From CAZAPG01 sp964486935 (GTDB lineage Bacteria; Chloroflexota; Anaerolineae; 4572-78; J111): a stretch of DNA of 64,000 bases. Positions 15,787-25,681 of the stretch are shown here, in pieces (position 1 is the stretch's first letter; every line of letters starts with the position of its first letter). The notes below the pieces were generated by a model, which had not been told where the DNA came from, searched no databases, and was given only the letters and a program-made list of their open reading frames with translations. The position numbers were made by a program, and so were the translations under genes. Where the stretch lies: NCBI GenBank assembly GCA_964486935.1, contig CAZAPG010000001.1, positions 248,001 through 312,000 on the forward strand. The letters run 5' to 3'.

Positions 15787-18540
15787 ATGACAAACCTGAA
15801 CAGTCATTATAATTTGCGCGCTATTACAGATTTAAGCCCGGGAGATCATTGGTGCTGGTTGTATGAGTCAGAAGAAGAATACCGCGCTCTGCTGGCTGTA
15901 TTTTTGCAGCATGGGCTTGAGCAGCGCCAAAAAGTATTGTGTATTTTTGACGCCTACCCGGAGCAAAGCATTGTTGACTCCCTGTGCAGCCAATGCCCTC
16001 AGTTAGCATTGGGGCTGGCCAGCGGCCAGGTGAGTTTTATTGGCAGCGAGGCCGCCTATCTTAAAAATGGCGTTTTTGACCCCGAACAGGCGATTGATTT
16101 TTTAACCCAGGCCACCGGGCAAGCTCTGGCCGAAGGTTACGCCGCCTTGCGAGTTACCGGCCAAATGAGTTGGGTCATTAAAAAACCGCCGGGCAGCGAC
16201 AAATTGCTGGATTATGAGGTGATGTGCCACCAATTTTTCAAAAGCCATCCCTGCCTGGCTATCTGCCAGTACCCCCGCTCTCGGTTTGACCCGGCGCTGC
16301 TGCTTCAGGTAGTAATGATACACCCCACCGTTATTATTGGAACAGAGGTTTTTGACAACGTCTGTTACATTCCCCCCTTTCAGGCAACGGCCCAAAACAG
16401 CCCAAAAATTATGTTGAATCACTATCTGGACAACCTGGTTGACCGCAAACGGGCTGAAGCGGCTTTAAGAGACAGCGAGGAACTGTATCGGGTTACTTTA
16501 AGCAACATTTCCGATGCCATCTTTGTGACGAACGAGGCCGGAGATTTTACCTACATTTGCCCCAATGCTCACGTTATATTTGGCTATTCCACAGAAGAAA
16601 TCGAAGCAATTGGCAATATTTACCAATTAATTGGCTCCAACTTTTTGACACGCGAGACCCTGGATGGTGTTGAAGAGCTTCGCAATATTGAACAGACCAT
16701 CACCGACAAAGATGGGCGGACGCACCATTTACTGATCAACGCCAAACAAGTCGCCATTAATCAAGGCGTTATTTTGTTTACCTGTCGGGATATTACCGAA
16801 CGCAAACGCTACGAAGATAAAATTAGCTACTACGCCGCCCGCACCGAGGCGCTGGCCAGAATTTTACAGGCGCTGGCCCAGGTCAGCCGCAACCCCCAAA
16901 CTGTTTTTGAAACAATTACCCACCACATTGCCGAAGCCATCGGTGATGCCTGCGTGCTGGCTTTATTACTTTCTGACGATAAAAGGTGGCTCAAGCCGGT
17001 GGCTTTTCATCACTCCAACCCCGCCGCCAAAGCCCTGATGCATAATCTGTTAACCGCCGCCCCTCAAAATACCAAAGATGATCAAATAGCCGGTATTTTA
17101 AATCAGGGCAACACCGTTCTTGTGCCTGTTATTGCCAGAGAAGATGCCTATGAAATTTTTCAGCCGGAATATTGGCCCTATCTGGAGCAGATAGGCATTT
17201 CAAGCCTTTTGATGATTCCCCTGCAACTTGAAGGGCAGATGATTGGCACTCTGGGCGTTACTCGTGACGCCAATCATCTGCCCTATACCCTTGATGACCA
17301 GACTTTTCTACAAGAACTGGCCGACCGGGCCGCGCTAAGTATAGATAATGCCCGCCTGTTTGAGGCCGAACACAAACACCGCCTGCAAGCTGAAACCCTG
17401 CGCGAGGCTACGCTGGCCCTGATTTCTCACATTGACCTTCATCTGGTGCTCGATGAAATTTTAGACCAGGTAAAACGCATTGTGCCCTATCAAACGGCCA
17501 GTATTATGCTGCTCAAAAATGATAATCTGCGCACGGCCAGTTGGCGCGGCTACGATAAATATGGCAGCGAAGCATTTATTGCTAGCCTGAACCAATCACT
17601 GAATGATTTTCCTCTTGACCGCAGCGTAATACAAAACAGGCAACCGCGCGTTATCCACGACACGCGCCATGAACCCGATTGGATTCAACTGCCTGAACTC
17701 AACTGGATTCGCTCTCATATTGCCTTCCCTATCCACGCTCATGAGCAGGTGTTGGGGCTGCTGCGTTTAGATGGAAGCGCGCCGGGCGAATTCTCCGGGC
17801 AAGACCTGGAACGTTTGCAGCCTTTAGCCGCAGCAGCCGCCATTGCCCTGGAAAATACTCAACTGTTTGACCAGCTTCACGCTCACCGAGAAGAATTGCG
17901 CCAACTCTATTTTCAACTGGTGCAGGTTCAAGAATCCGAACGACGCCATATTGCCCGCGAGCTTCATGATGAAGTGGGGCAAATACTCACCGGCCTGAAA
18001 TTGATTTTAGATATGGCGCTGGGTAACAGTTTGGCCAAAGAGCTAAAAGATGGTCTGTGCCAGGCCCAGGCGCTGGTTCAAGAACTGATTGAGCAAGTTG
18101 ACGAGATGTCGCTTGATTTGCGCCCGGCTATGCTTGATGACCTGGGCTTGTTATCGACCTTGCTGTGGCATTTTGAACGTTTTAACCGCCACACAGCTAT
18201 TCAAATAGATTTTAAGCATATGGGGTTAGAGGGCCGGCGCTTTGCCCCTGCCCTTGAAACTACGGTTTATCGCATAATTCAAGAATCTTTAACCAATGTT
18301 GCCCGCCACGCGGGCGTTAGCAAGGCAACCGTGCGAGTTTGGGTCAATCAGGATATCATTGGCATACAGGTAGAAGATGAGGGCCGGGGGTTTGACTTTC
18401 AACAGGCGCAAACAGCAGGCAACTCCAATGGGTTATCTGGTATGCGCGAGCGAGTCGAGTTACTCAATGGAAACATATCAATTATGACTGCGCCGGCCGG
18501 CGGCGTCACCTTAACCGTTGAACTCCCCCTGTATCAGTAA
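15787..18540 (+). CDS. MEDS-PAS-GAF-GAF sensor histidine kinase
   Basis: 917 residues from the ATG at 15787; a TTG at 15772 would add five residues. Domains in order: an N-terminal MEDS/DcmR-type domain (about 10-170, DHWCWLYESEEEYRALL), a PAS domain (220-340), two GAF domains (355-525 and 535-695), a short coiled segment, a HisKA_3 domain with RHIARELHDEVGQ (phospho-His near 727) and a HATPase domain with DEGRGFDF and GLSGMRERVELLNG. No membrane segments are seen, so it is a cytoplasmic sensor of small ligands. MEDS domains occur in methanogen and methylotroph sensors. Its regulator gene follows after 20 bp, forming a NarL-type two-component pair. Confidence 0.9.
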   Translation: MTNLNSHYNLRAITDLSPGDHWCWLYESEEEYRALLAVFLQHGLEQRQKVLCIFDAYPEQSIVDSLCSQCPQLALGLASGQVSFIGSEAAYLKNGVFDPEQAIDFLTQATGQALAEGYAALRVTGQMSWVIKKPPGSDKLLDYEVMCHQFFKSHPCLAICQYPRSRFDPALLLQVVMIHPTVIIGTEVFDNVCYIPPFQATAQNSPKIMLNHYLDNLVDRKRAEAALRDSEELYRVTLSNISDAIFVTNEAGDFTYICPNAHVIFGYSTEEIEAIGNIYQLIGSNFLTRETLDGVEELRNIEQTITDKDGRTHHLLINAKQVAINQGVILFTCRDITERKRYEDKISYYAARTEALARILQALAQVSRNPQTVFETITHHIAEAIGDACVLALLLSDDKRWLKPVAFHHSNPAAKALMHNLLTAAPQNTKDDQIAGILNQGNTVLVPVIAREDAYEIFQPEYWPYLEQIGISSLLMIPLQLEGQMIGTLGVTRDANHLPYTLDDQTFLQELADRAALSIDNARLFEAEHKHRLQAETLREATLALISHIDLHLVLDEILDQVKRIVPYQTASIMLLKNDNLRTASWRGYDKYGSEAFIASLNQSLNDFPLDRSVIQNRQPRVIHDTRHEPDWIQLPELNWIRSHIAFPIHAHEQVLGLLRLDGSAPGEFSGQDLERLQPLAAAAAIALENTQLFDQLHAHREELRQLYFQLVQVQESERRHIARELHDEVGQILTGLKLILDMALGNSLAKELKDGLCQAQALVQELIEQVDEMSLDLRPAMLDDLGLLSTLLWHFERFNRHTAIQIDFKHMGLEGRRFAPALETTVYRIIQESLTNVARHAGVSKATVRVWVNQDIIGIQVEDEGRGFDFQQAQTAGNSNGLSGMRERVELLNGNISIMTAPAGGVTLTVELPLYQ

Positions 18541-18560
18541 TTTATCAGGGAGCAGCAGGG

Positions 18561-19217
18561 ATGATAACCATTCTTCTGGCCGATGACCATCATATTGTGC
18601 GGCAAGGGTTGCGCTCGCTGCTGGAAGCCGAACCAAAATTTAGCATTGTTGGCGAAGCTGCCGACGGCCTTGAAGCCGCGCGGTTGGCCGAATCCCTGCA
18701 ACCGGATGTGCTGGTGCTGGATATAATGATGCCGGGGGTTAGCGGCCTGGAAGTAACCCGTCAGGTTCAACAGCGCGCGCCAGATACCAAAGTAATCATC
18801 TTATCAATGTATGCTGATGAGTCCTACGTGCTAGAGGCGCTCAGAAACGGCGCGTTTGGATATGTGCTCAAAAAATCAACCGCCGATGAACTGGCCAGAG
18901 CCATTCGACAAGTTATCGAGGGGCAGCGCTACCTTAGCCCGCCCTTAACCGAAAGCGCCATTGAAGCCTATATGCAAAAAGCCAGCCAAACAACCGAAGA
19001 CTCCTATGAACTGTTGACCACCCGCGAACGCGAAGTTTTGCATTTGGCCGCCGAAGGTTTAACTAACGTTGAAATTGCCGACCGCCTGGTGGTAAGCCCC
19101 CGCACCGTTGAGTCGCACCGGGCCAATTTGATGCAAAAACTGGGCCTGCGTAACCAAACCGATTTGGTTCGCTACGCTATCCGCCGGGGTATTTTGCCGC
19201 TCAATGATAATGCCTGA
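18561..19217 (+). CDS. NarL/LuxR-family response regulator
   Basis: 218 residues. The receiver domain (1-120) has the acidic pair DD at 8-9, phospho-acceptor Asp54 in VLVLDIMMPG, and the conserved Lys in VLKKST. The C-terminal LuxR helix-turn-helix is LTTREREVLHLAAEGLTNVE followed by SPRTVESHRANLMQKL. It is the partner of the upstream kinase, which has the matching HisKA_3 domain. Target genes cannot be read from the sequence. The downstream gene is convergent. Confidence 0.95.
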   Translation: MITILLADDHHIVRQGLRSLLEAEPKFSIVGEAADGLEAARLAESLQPDVLVLDIMMPGVSGLEVTRQVQQRAPDTKVIILSMYADESYVLEALRNGAFGYVLKKSTADELARAIRQVIEGQRYLSPPLTESAIEAYMQKASQTTEDSYELLTTREREVLHLAAEGLTNVEIADRLVVSPRTVESHRANLMQKLGLRNQTDLVRYAIRRGILPLNDNA

Positions 19218-19238
19218 CCGCGCAACAAACCGGGTACG

Positions 19239-20468
19239 CTACCCCTCTAGCAACAGGGTTTCGGGGTCTTCAACCAGTTCTTTAATTTTTACCAAAAACT
19301 GAACCGCTTCCCGGCCATCCACAATACGATGGTCATAGCTGAGGGCCACATACATCATCGGGCGGATAACCACCTGGTCATTCAGCGCGACCGGCCGTTT
19401 TTCAATTTTGTGCAGCCCCAAAATACCCACCTGGGGCGGGTTGAGAATGGGCGTGCTCAACAGCGAGCCAAACACGCCGCCGTTGGTAATTGAAAAGGTG
19501 CCCCCCCGCAAATCTTCCAGCGAAAGCGATCCCTCTCTGACTTTTTTTACATAATCTTCAATAACCTGCTCAATTTCGGCAAAAGTCAGCCGGTCGGCGG
19601 CGCGGAGAACCGGCACCACCAGCCCCTCTTCGGCCCCAATGGCCATGCCAATATCATAATAATGCTTCAAAATTATCTCGTCGCCCTCAATTTCGGCATT
19701 CAGTTCCGGGAACTGTTTTAACGCGCCTACCGCCGCCTTGACAAAAAACGACATAAAGCCCAGCTTGACCCCATGCCGCTGCTGAAAACTCTCGCGGCGA
19801 CGCTCGCGCAGCGCAATCACCGCGCTCATATCAATCTCGTTAAAGGTGGTCAGCATGGCCGCGCTTTGCTGCGCTTCAACCAGCCGGCGAGCAATGGTGC
19901 GCCGCCGGCGCGTCATTTTGACCCGCTCCTCCCGTTCACTCCGCTTGCCAATGGGTGAAGGGGGCGCCTTGGCCTCTTCTTCCATTTTCTTTGCCTCGAT
20001 CCTGTCCCCTTTCCTGCCCTCCTCTCTCCTCTCCTGTTCCGCCTCTTTCTGCCCCAGATAGCGTTTGACATCCTCTTTGGTAATGCGGTCATCGCCGGGC
20101 GTTACCTGGGCCAGTTCAATGTCTTGCTCTTTAGCCAGCTTTCTGGCCATCGGCGTGGCGCGCTCTTCAGCCCCTTCCCTTTTTTTTCCTCTTTCTTCTC
20201 CTCTCTTTTGCACTCCCTCATGAGGCGTTGCTTCACCCTCAATGACGCCCAGAATGTCGCCAATCCCTACATCCTCGCCTGCCTTCACGTTGATGCTGGC
20301 CAGCACGCCATCCTGCTCGGCGGCTACTTCCAGGTTGACCTTGTCGGTTTCCAGTTCCACCACCGCCTCGCCAACCTTTACCGGCTCGCCCGGCTGCTTG
20401 AGCCAGCGCGCAACCGTGGCCTCAACAATCGACTCGCCCAGTTCGGGGACAATAATTTCAGATGCCAT
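19239..20468 (-). CDS. sucB: 2-oxoglutarate dehydrogenase E2 (succinyltransferase)
   Basis: 409 residues from the ATG at 20468, just after the sucA stop; an earlier in-frame start would overlap sucA. The lipoyl domain (1-75) has the lipoylated Lys43 in ELETDKVNLEV. The E3-binding domain begins at TPMARKLAKEQDIEL. The catalytic domain ends with YDHRIVDGREAVQFL, carrying the active-site His and Asp. The two linkers are unusual: instead of Ala/Pro they are strongly charged (for example EERGKKREGAEERAT and EQERREEGRKGDRIEAKK), encoded by purine-rich stretches around 19977-20050 and 20165-20215. It forms the core of the OGDH complex of the TCA cycle. Confidence 0.93.
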   Translation of the reverse strand: MASEIIVPELGESIVEATVARWLKQPGEPVKVGEAVVELETDKVNLEVAAEQDGVLASINVKAGEDVGIGDILGVIEGEATPHEGVQKRGEERGKKREGAEERATPMARKLAKEQDIELAQVTPGDDRITKEDVKRYLGQKEAEQERREEGRKGDRIEAKKMEEEAKAPPSPIGKRSEREERVKMTRRRRTIARRLVEAQQSAAMLTTFNEIDMSAVIALRERRRESFQQRHGVKLGFMSFFVKAAVGALKQFPELNAEIEGDEIILKHYYDIGMAIGAEEGLVVPVLRAADRLTFAEIEQVIEDYVKKVREGSLSLEDLRGGTFSITNGGVFGSLLSTPILNPPQVGILGLHKIEKRPVALNDQVVIRPMMYVALSYDHRIVDGREAVQFLVKIKELVEDPETLLLEG

Positions 20469-20472
20469 AAGT

Positions 20473-23262
20473 TTATGCTCTTTCCCAAATAATTGTTTCC
20501 GCTTCGCGTTTTTTGCCGTTATAGGCTTGCTCAATTAACAACTGCTGGTTCACATTGTGCCAGGCCGACCAGCCTTCGGCGGGACTGGAACTTTGCGGGC
20601 GGCCTAAATAGAACAGCGGCCAATCCCCATTGCTCAGTTTGAGCAGGTGGGGTTGCGCGTAACGCCACGCGCCCATATTGCGCGGTTCTTCTTGCAGCCA
20701 AACCACCTCTTGCAGCCTGGGGTAATTTTTTATCACTGCCTGTAGCGCGGCCTGGGGAAAGGGATAAAGCTGCTCCACCCGCGCAATGGCAATCGTCTCG
20801 CTGCTTTTGCGCCGGTCATCGCCGGCCAAATCGACATACACTTTGCCGCTGCACAAAATCAGGCGGGTTACTTTTTTGGCCGTGGCCTGGGCGTCGTCAA
20901 TAATCGGCTGCCACCGGCCCTCGGCCAGCTCCTGCGGCGAGGAAGCCACGCGGGGATGGCGCAGCAGGCTTTTGGGAGTCATAATAACCAGCGGCAGCGG
21001 GTCGGTTTGAAGCAGGGCGGCCTGCCGCCGCAGCAGGTGAAAATACTGGGCGGCGGTAGTGCAGTTGGCAACCCGCATATTGGTTTCCGAGGCCATTTGC
21101 AAAAAACGCTCCAGCCGCCCGGTCGAGTGGTCCGGCCCCTGGCCCTCGTAGCCGTGGGGCAAAAGCAGCACCAGCGAGGGCGTTTGCCCCCACTTGGCCC
21201 GCGCCGAGGTAATGAACTCATCCACAATTACCTGGGCGTTGTTGATGAAATCGCCGTACTGGGCCTCCCAAATTACCAGCCGGTCGGGCGATTGCACATT
21301 GTAGCCGTACTCAAACCCCAGCGCGGCTGCTTCTGACAGGGGGCTGTTGCGAATTTCAAAGGCGGCTTTGGCCTGGGGAATGGCTTGCAGCGGCGTGTGG
21401 GTTTCGCCGGTTTCCACATCGTGAAAAACGGCGTGGCGCTGGCTAAAGGTGCCCCGCTCGGCGTCCTGCCCGGTAAAGCGGATGGCCACGCCATCGGCCA
21501 GAATTGAGGCCAGGGCCAGCGACTCGGCGGCGGCCCAATCAATGCCGGCTTCGGCGGGGGTTTCAAAGGCTTTGCGGCGACGCTCAATGGCCCGCTTCAT
21601 TTTGGGGTGCAGGTTAAAACCGTTGGGCAGTTTGAGCAGAGCCTCGTTTAGCTGCTGCAACAACTCCAACGAAACCGCAGTTTTTGTATCGCGGGCCGCG
21701 CCGGGCGGCGGGGTTTTGGGGGGGCTTTCGGCCAAATCTTCCGCCGGCTCCAGCGAGTCGAGAATATCCTGAAGCTGGCTCATGTGGCGGTTGACCAGCT
21801 CATCCGGCGTTGCCTTGTCAATCAGGCCGCGCTCAATCAAAACGCCGGCCCACTGCCGGCGGACGGTGGGGTGGTTGTCAATTTTGTGGTACATGAGCGG
21901 CTGGGTAAAGCCGGGTTCGTCCCCTTCGTTGTGGCCGTAGCGGCGATAGCCAATCAGGTCGATGAGAAAATCTTTTTCAAATTTATGGCGGTAGGCGCAG
22001 GCCAGCCGGGCGGCTTCAATACAGGCTTCGGGGTTGTCGGCGTTGACATGCACAACAGGAATTTTGAAGCCCTTGGCCAGATCGCTGGCGTACAGGGTGC
22101 TGCGGCCGCCTTCGGGCAGGGTGGTGTAGCCCAGTTGGTTGTTGGCGATAATGTGGATGGCGCCCCCGGTGCGATAACCGGGCAGCCGGGCCAGGTTGAG
22201 CGTTTCGGCCACCACGCCCTGGCCGGAAAAGGCGGCGTCGCCGTGAATGAGCACCGGCAGCGAAATGATGTGGTTGAAGCGGGGCGCGCCCGGTTCATCC
22301 ACGTATGTGCCGGCGGCGCGGGCCATCCCCTCGATAACGGGGTTGACCGCCTCCAGGTGGCTGGGGTTGGGCGGCATGTTGACAATCAGGTTGACGGTTT
22401 CGCCTTCTGTCATGGCCCGGCGGGCGCCGTGGTGGTATTTTACATCGCCGGTCCAGCCCAGGTCATCTCTAATTAAAAACTGGCGGCCCTGCACCGGGTC
22501 TTTGAACTCGGCCAGAATTTGGGTGTAGGGCTTGTTAAGCGCGTGAGCCAGCACGTTTAACCGGCCCCGGTGGGCCATCCCCAGCAGAATGGTGTAGATA
22601 CCGTTTTCGGCGGAGTCGCCAATAATTTCATCCAGAATGGGGATGAGCATATCCAGCCCTTCAACCGAGAAGCGGGTTTTGCCGGGAAAGCTGCGGTGCA
22701 GAAATTGCTCAAACACCTCAACCTGAGTCAAACGGTGGAGCAACGCCCTGGGGTCGATGGGGTCTTGGGGCGCGGCAAAGCGGCCCGACTCGGCGGCGTG
22801 GCGCAGCCATTCTCGCTCTTCGGGCAGGCGTAGATGGTCGTAATCGTAGCCGGTGGCGCTGGAATAAACCTGGCGCAGGGCTTGAATGGCGGCGTGGGCG
22901 TTTTCGGCGGTTTCGGCAATGGGGCCGCCAATGAGGCTGGCGGGCAGTTGGCGCAGGTCATCTTCGGAAATACCGTGAAACGCCGGCTCCAGCGAGGGGT
23001 CGCCGGGCGGGGGGCTGCCCAGCGGGTCTAGCCGGGCCGCCAGATGGCCATATTCTCTAATAGCCTGGGCCAGATTGACCGCGCCAACAATTTTATCAAC
23101 CTGGGCGGCGGCAGCCGCTGGCGCGTCAGCGGCGGGAGGAGACCATTGGGCAAAATAGTTGCGGGTAGCCGGGTCAACCGAGGCAGGGTTTTGCCGGTAA
23201 CGCTCGTACAGTTCCAAAATATAGCCCGCATTGGGGCCGTGAAATTCGTGCCAGATGTTCAT
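20473..23262 (-). CDS. sucA: 2-oxoglutarate dehydrogenase E1
   Basis: 929 residues, typical for SucA. It starts with the E2-binding segment (GPNAGYILELYERYRQNP, then NYFAQW). The thiamine diphosphate site is visible as GMAHRGRLNVLAHAL, HGDAAFSGQGVVAETLNLA and IANNQLGYTT; the C-terminal transketolase-like half contains EYGYNVQSPDRLVIWEAQYG and LLPHGYEGQGPDHSTGRLER. It decarboxylates 2-oxoglutarate and passes the succinyl group to the lipoyl arm of SucB, encoded four bases downstream. A near-consensus promoter lies upstream at 23319-23347. Confidence 0.96.
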   Translation of the reverse strand: MNIWHEFHGPNAGYILELYERYRQNPASVDPATRNYFAQWSPPAADAPAAAAAQVDKIVGAVNLAQAIREYGHLAARLDPLGSPPPGDPSLEPAFHGISEDDLRQLPASLIGGPIAETAENAHAAIQALRQVYSSATGYDYDHLRLPEEREWLRHAAESGRFAAPQDPIDPRALLHRLTQVEVFEQFLHRSFPGKTRFSVEGLDMLIPILDEIIGDSAENGIYTILLGMAHRGRLNVLAHALNKPYTQILAEFKDPVQGRQFLIRDDLGWTGDVKYHHGARRAMTEGETVNLIVNMPPNPSHLEAVNPVIEGMARAAGTYVDEPGAPRFNHIISLPVLIHGDAAFSGQGVVAETLNLARLPGYRTGGAIHIIANNQLGYTTLPEGGRSTLYASDLAKGFKIPVVHVNADNPEACIEAARLACAYRHKFEKDFLIDLIGYRRYGHNEGDEPGFTQPLMYHKIDNHPTVRRQWAGVLIERGLIDKATPDELVNRHMSQLQDILDSLEPAEDLAESPPKTPPPGAARDTKTAVSLELLQQLNEALLKLPNGFNLHPKMKRAIERRRKAFETPAEAGIDWAAAESLALASILADGVAIRFTGQDAERGTFSQRHAVFHDVETGETHTPLQAIPQAKAAFEIRNSPLSEAAALGFEYGYNVQSPDRLVIWEAQYGDFINNAQVIVDEFITSARAKWGQTPSLVLLLPHGYEGQGPDHSTGRLERFLQMASETNMRVANCTTAAQYFHLLRRQAALLQTDPLPLVIMTPKSLLRHPRVASSPQELAEGRWQPIIDDAQATAKKVTRLILCSGKVYVDLAGDDRRKSSETIAIARVEQLYPFPQAALQAVIKNYPRLQEVVWLQEEPRNMGAWRYAQPHLLKLSNGDWPLFYLGRPQSSSPAEGWSAWHNVNQQLLIEQAYNGKKREAETIIWERA

Positions 23263-23318
23263 AGGCTCAATACTGTGCTGAAAAAATTTTCTCCATAAAA
23301 TAATTGGGGGCGGAGTGG

Positions 23319-23347
23319 AGTATACAAAAGTTGGGCCGGCCTGTCAA
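23319..23347 (-). promoter_or_regulatory. Strong sigma70-type promoter for sucAB
   Basis: Read leftward, a perfect TTGACA (23347-23342), exactly 17 bp, then TATACT (23324-23319). The predicted start of transcription is about 50 bp before the sucA ATG. This is one of the best promoter matches in the window. Confidence 0.7.
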
Positions 23348-23374
23348 TGATTTCAAACACGCGCCGCTTTTTAA

Positions 23375-23403
23375 TTGACAATTGACCCTGAACGGTCTAC
23401 CAT
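23375..23403 (+). promoter_or_regulatory. Sigma70-like promoter for alcohol dehydrogenase gene
   Basis: TTGACA (23375-23380), a 17-bp spacer and TACCAT (23398-23403) precede the dehydrogenase start by about 43 bp. It is divergent from the sucA promoter, with 27 bp between the two -35 boxes. Confidence 0.45.
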
Positions 23404-23445
23404 CAACGCCGCTGTAGCTTAAGAATTTTTAAGATGGAGAAGCGT

Positions 23446-24483
23446 ATGAAAGCCGTTATGAAAGTAGCCCCCGGCGTGGGCAATATTGAACTGCGCGATA
23501 TTGCCGAGCCGGAACCCCAGGCCGGGCAGGTCAAAATAAAGGTCCATGCCGCCGGCATCTGCGGCACCGATTTGCACATTTACAAAGACGAGTTCAAAAG
23601 CTGGCCGCCGGTTGTGCTGGGCCACGAAGTGGCCGGAGAAATTATTGAGGTGGGCCGGGGCGTTGAAAATATTAAGCCGGGCGAGCGCGTGACCACCGAA
23701 ACTTACTTTTCCACCTGCGGAAGCTGCCGCTACTGTCGCAATGGGCAAACCAACCTGTGCCTCAACCGCCGCTCTATCGGCTCGGCGGTTAATGGCGGTT
23801 TTACCCAATATCTGGTGGTGCCGGCTAAAAATATTCACCGGCTGCCGGAAAACATTAGCCTTGAGGCCGGCGCGCTCGCCGAGCCGCTGGCCTGCGTGGC
23901 GCACGGCGTGCTGCTGAACGCGCCCACCGTTTCTACCGGCGATGTGGCGGTGATTGCCGGGCCGGGGGCCATCGGCCTGCTAACCTTGCAACTGGTTAAA
24001 GCCGCCGGAGCCACGGTGATGATGCTGGGCGCCAATGCCGACGCCCAACGGCTGGAACTGGCCCGCCAATTAGGGGCCGACCATGCCGTCAACGTGCAGC
24101 AGCAGGACCCGCTGCCGCTGGCGCAAGAGCTTACCTGGCAGGGCCTGGGCGCCGATGTGGTCTACGAATGTTCCGGGGCCGGCCCGGCTGCCGCGCAGTT
24201 GCTCAGGCTGGTCCGGCGGCGCGGGCGCTACGTGCAGATTGGGCTGTTTGGCAAACCGGTCAACTGGGATTTGGACCAGCTTTGCTACAAAGAGTTGATT
24301 GCCACCGGCAGCAACGCCAGCACGCCGGAATCGTGGCTGCGGGCTATCCGGCTGCTGGCCGCCGGGGTCGTTAAAACCGACCCCCTCATCACCCACACCT
24401 TCCCCGTAACGGAATGGCAGGCCGCCTTTGATACCTTTGAGACAAAAAGCGGCGTCAAAACGCTGCTTCAGCCGGTGGGGTAG
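23446..24483 (+). CDS. Zinc-dependent alcohol/polyol dehydrogenase
   Basis: 345 residues from the ATG at 23446, which has GGAGA six bases upstream; the ATG at 23434 overlaps that ribosome site. It is a medium-chain dehydrogenase of the sorbitol/threonine dehydrogenase type. The catalytic zinc region is AAGICGTDLHIY and VLGHEVAGE, the structural zinc loop is STCGSCRYCRNGQTNLC with four Cys, and the nucleotide fold has VIAGPGAIGLLTLQL. The likely reaction is NAD(P)-dependent oxidation of a polyol or sugar alcohol. The sugar-epimerase-like gene four bases downstream suggests a sugar substrate. The exact substrate is not visible. Confidence 0.9.
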   Translation: MKAVMKVAPGVGNIELRDIAEPEPQAGQVKIKVHAAGICGTDLHIYKDEFKSWPPVVLGHEVAGEIIEVGRGVENIKPGERVTTETYFSTCGSCRYCRNGQTNLCLNRRSIGSAVNGGFTQYLVVPAKNIHRLPENISLEAGALAEPLACVAHGVLLNAPTVSTGDVAVIAGPGAIGLLTLQLVKAAGATVMMLGANADAQRLELARQLGADHAVNVQQQDPLPLAQELTWQGLGADVVYECSGAGPAAAQLLRLVRRRGRYVQIGLFGKPVNWDLDQLCYKELIATGSNASTPESWLRAIRLLAAGVVKTDPLITHTFPVTEWQAAFDTFETKSGVKTLLQPVG

Positions 24484-24487
24484 GGTG

Positions 24488-25537
24488 ATGGTAAACTTAT
24501 ACGGCCAACAGTGGAATCGCCGCGAGTTGGAAGCCCGCGTCGGGCGGGTCGAACAGATTGGCGGCTTGCAGCGGCTAAAATTAACCGAAGGCTTTGAGGC
24601 GGGCGTGGAGCAGGTGCAGGTTAGAACCGGGGCCGGGTTGACCTACTACGTTACCCTCTCCAAAGGGCTGGACATCTCGCTGGCCGAATTTGGCGGGACG
24701 CCCCTTAGCTGGCAGTCGGCCAACGGCAATGCGCACCCGGCCTACTATAATGAAGCAGGGACGGGCTGGCTGCGCACGGCTTCGGGCGGGCTGTTGATGA
24801 CCTGCGGCTTAACCCAGGCCGGCAGGCCCAATACCGACAACGGCGAGGCGCTGGGCCTGCACGGGCGCATTCACCATGCCCCGGCCTGTCAGGTGTCAAC
24901 CGAGGCCGAATGGGTCAACGACAGCTACGAGATGCGGGTCAAAGGCGTGGTCGAAGAGACCCGCATTTTTGGCGAGCGGCTGCGCCTGACGCGCCAGATT
25001 CACAGCCGGCTGGGCGAAAACGCCATCGCCATTTTCGACACGGTTGAAAACGCCGGTTTTGAGCCAACCCCCCACATGATTTTGTATCACTTTAACTTTG
25101 GCTTTCCCCTGCTGACCCCCGGCACCATGCTTGAGTTCCCCTCGAACAGGGTGACGCCCCGCGACGAAGGCGTCCCTCTGGCGGGATATGACCGGTGGGA
25201 GTTGCCCCAACCCGGCTACAGCGAGCGGGTTTATCGCCACACCGATTTATCAACCAAAGATGGCTGGGCTACGGCCAGGGTAATTAACCCGGCCTTTCCG
25301 CTGCCCGGCGGGCCGCAGCGGCTGGCCGTTCATCTGCGCTGGAAAACCGACACGCTCGACCGCTTTGTTCAGTGGAAAATGGCCGGGCAGGGTGTCCATG
25401 TGCTGGGCATCGAGCCGGCCAATTGCCACACCAGTGGCCGCGCCGCCGAACGCCAAAACAACACCCTCACTTTTTTAGCGCCGGGCGAGGCGCGTCACTA
25501 TGAATTGCAAATAGAAATTTTTTGCGGCAGCGCCTGA
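24488..25537 (+). CDS. DUF4432 aldose-epimerase-like protein
   Basis: 349 residues from the ATG at 24488, four bases after the dehydrogenase stop with GGGTG just before it; an upstream frame overlapping the dehydrogenase gene is unlikely. The sequence matches DUF4432, a galactose-mutarotase-like fold: VTLSKGLDISLAEFGGTPLS, LMTCGLTQAGRPN, EALGLHGRIHHAPA, ILYHFNFGFPLL and GIEPANCHTSGRA. The His of GLHGRIHH and the Glu of GIEPAN are candidate active-site residues. Members act on or bind sugars, but the reaction is uncharacterised. The coupled dehydrogenase suggests a small sugar-catabolic operon. Confidence 0.85.
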   Translation: MVNLYGQQWNRRELEARVGRVEQIGGLQRLKLTEGFEAGVEQVQVRTGAGLTYYVTLSKGLDISLAEFGGTPLSWQSANGNAHPAYYNEAGTGWLRTASGGLLMTCGLTQAGRPNTDNGEALGLHGRIHHAPACQVSTEAEWVNDSYEMRVKGVVEETRIFGERLRLTRQIHSRLGENAIAIFDTVENAGFEPTPHMILYHFNFGFPLLTPGTMLEFPSNRVTPRDEGVPLAGYDRWELPQPGYSERVYRHTDLSTKDGWATARVINPAFPLPGGPQRLAVHLRWKTDTLDRFVQWKMAGQGVHVLGIEPANCHTSGRAAERQNNTLTFLAPGEARHYELQIEIFCGSA

Positions 25538-25681
25538 TATTATTCTCTGTTGCCAATTTCAACGACTTGCCGGCAGTGATGGATCAGATTCTGGGGCTGG
25601 CTCGTAGCTGCGCCCAGACCGCAACGTCGGGGAGACAGATTTATCTGCCCCTAATCTTCAAAAACTAGAAATCGGTTCATT

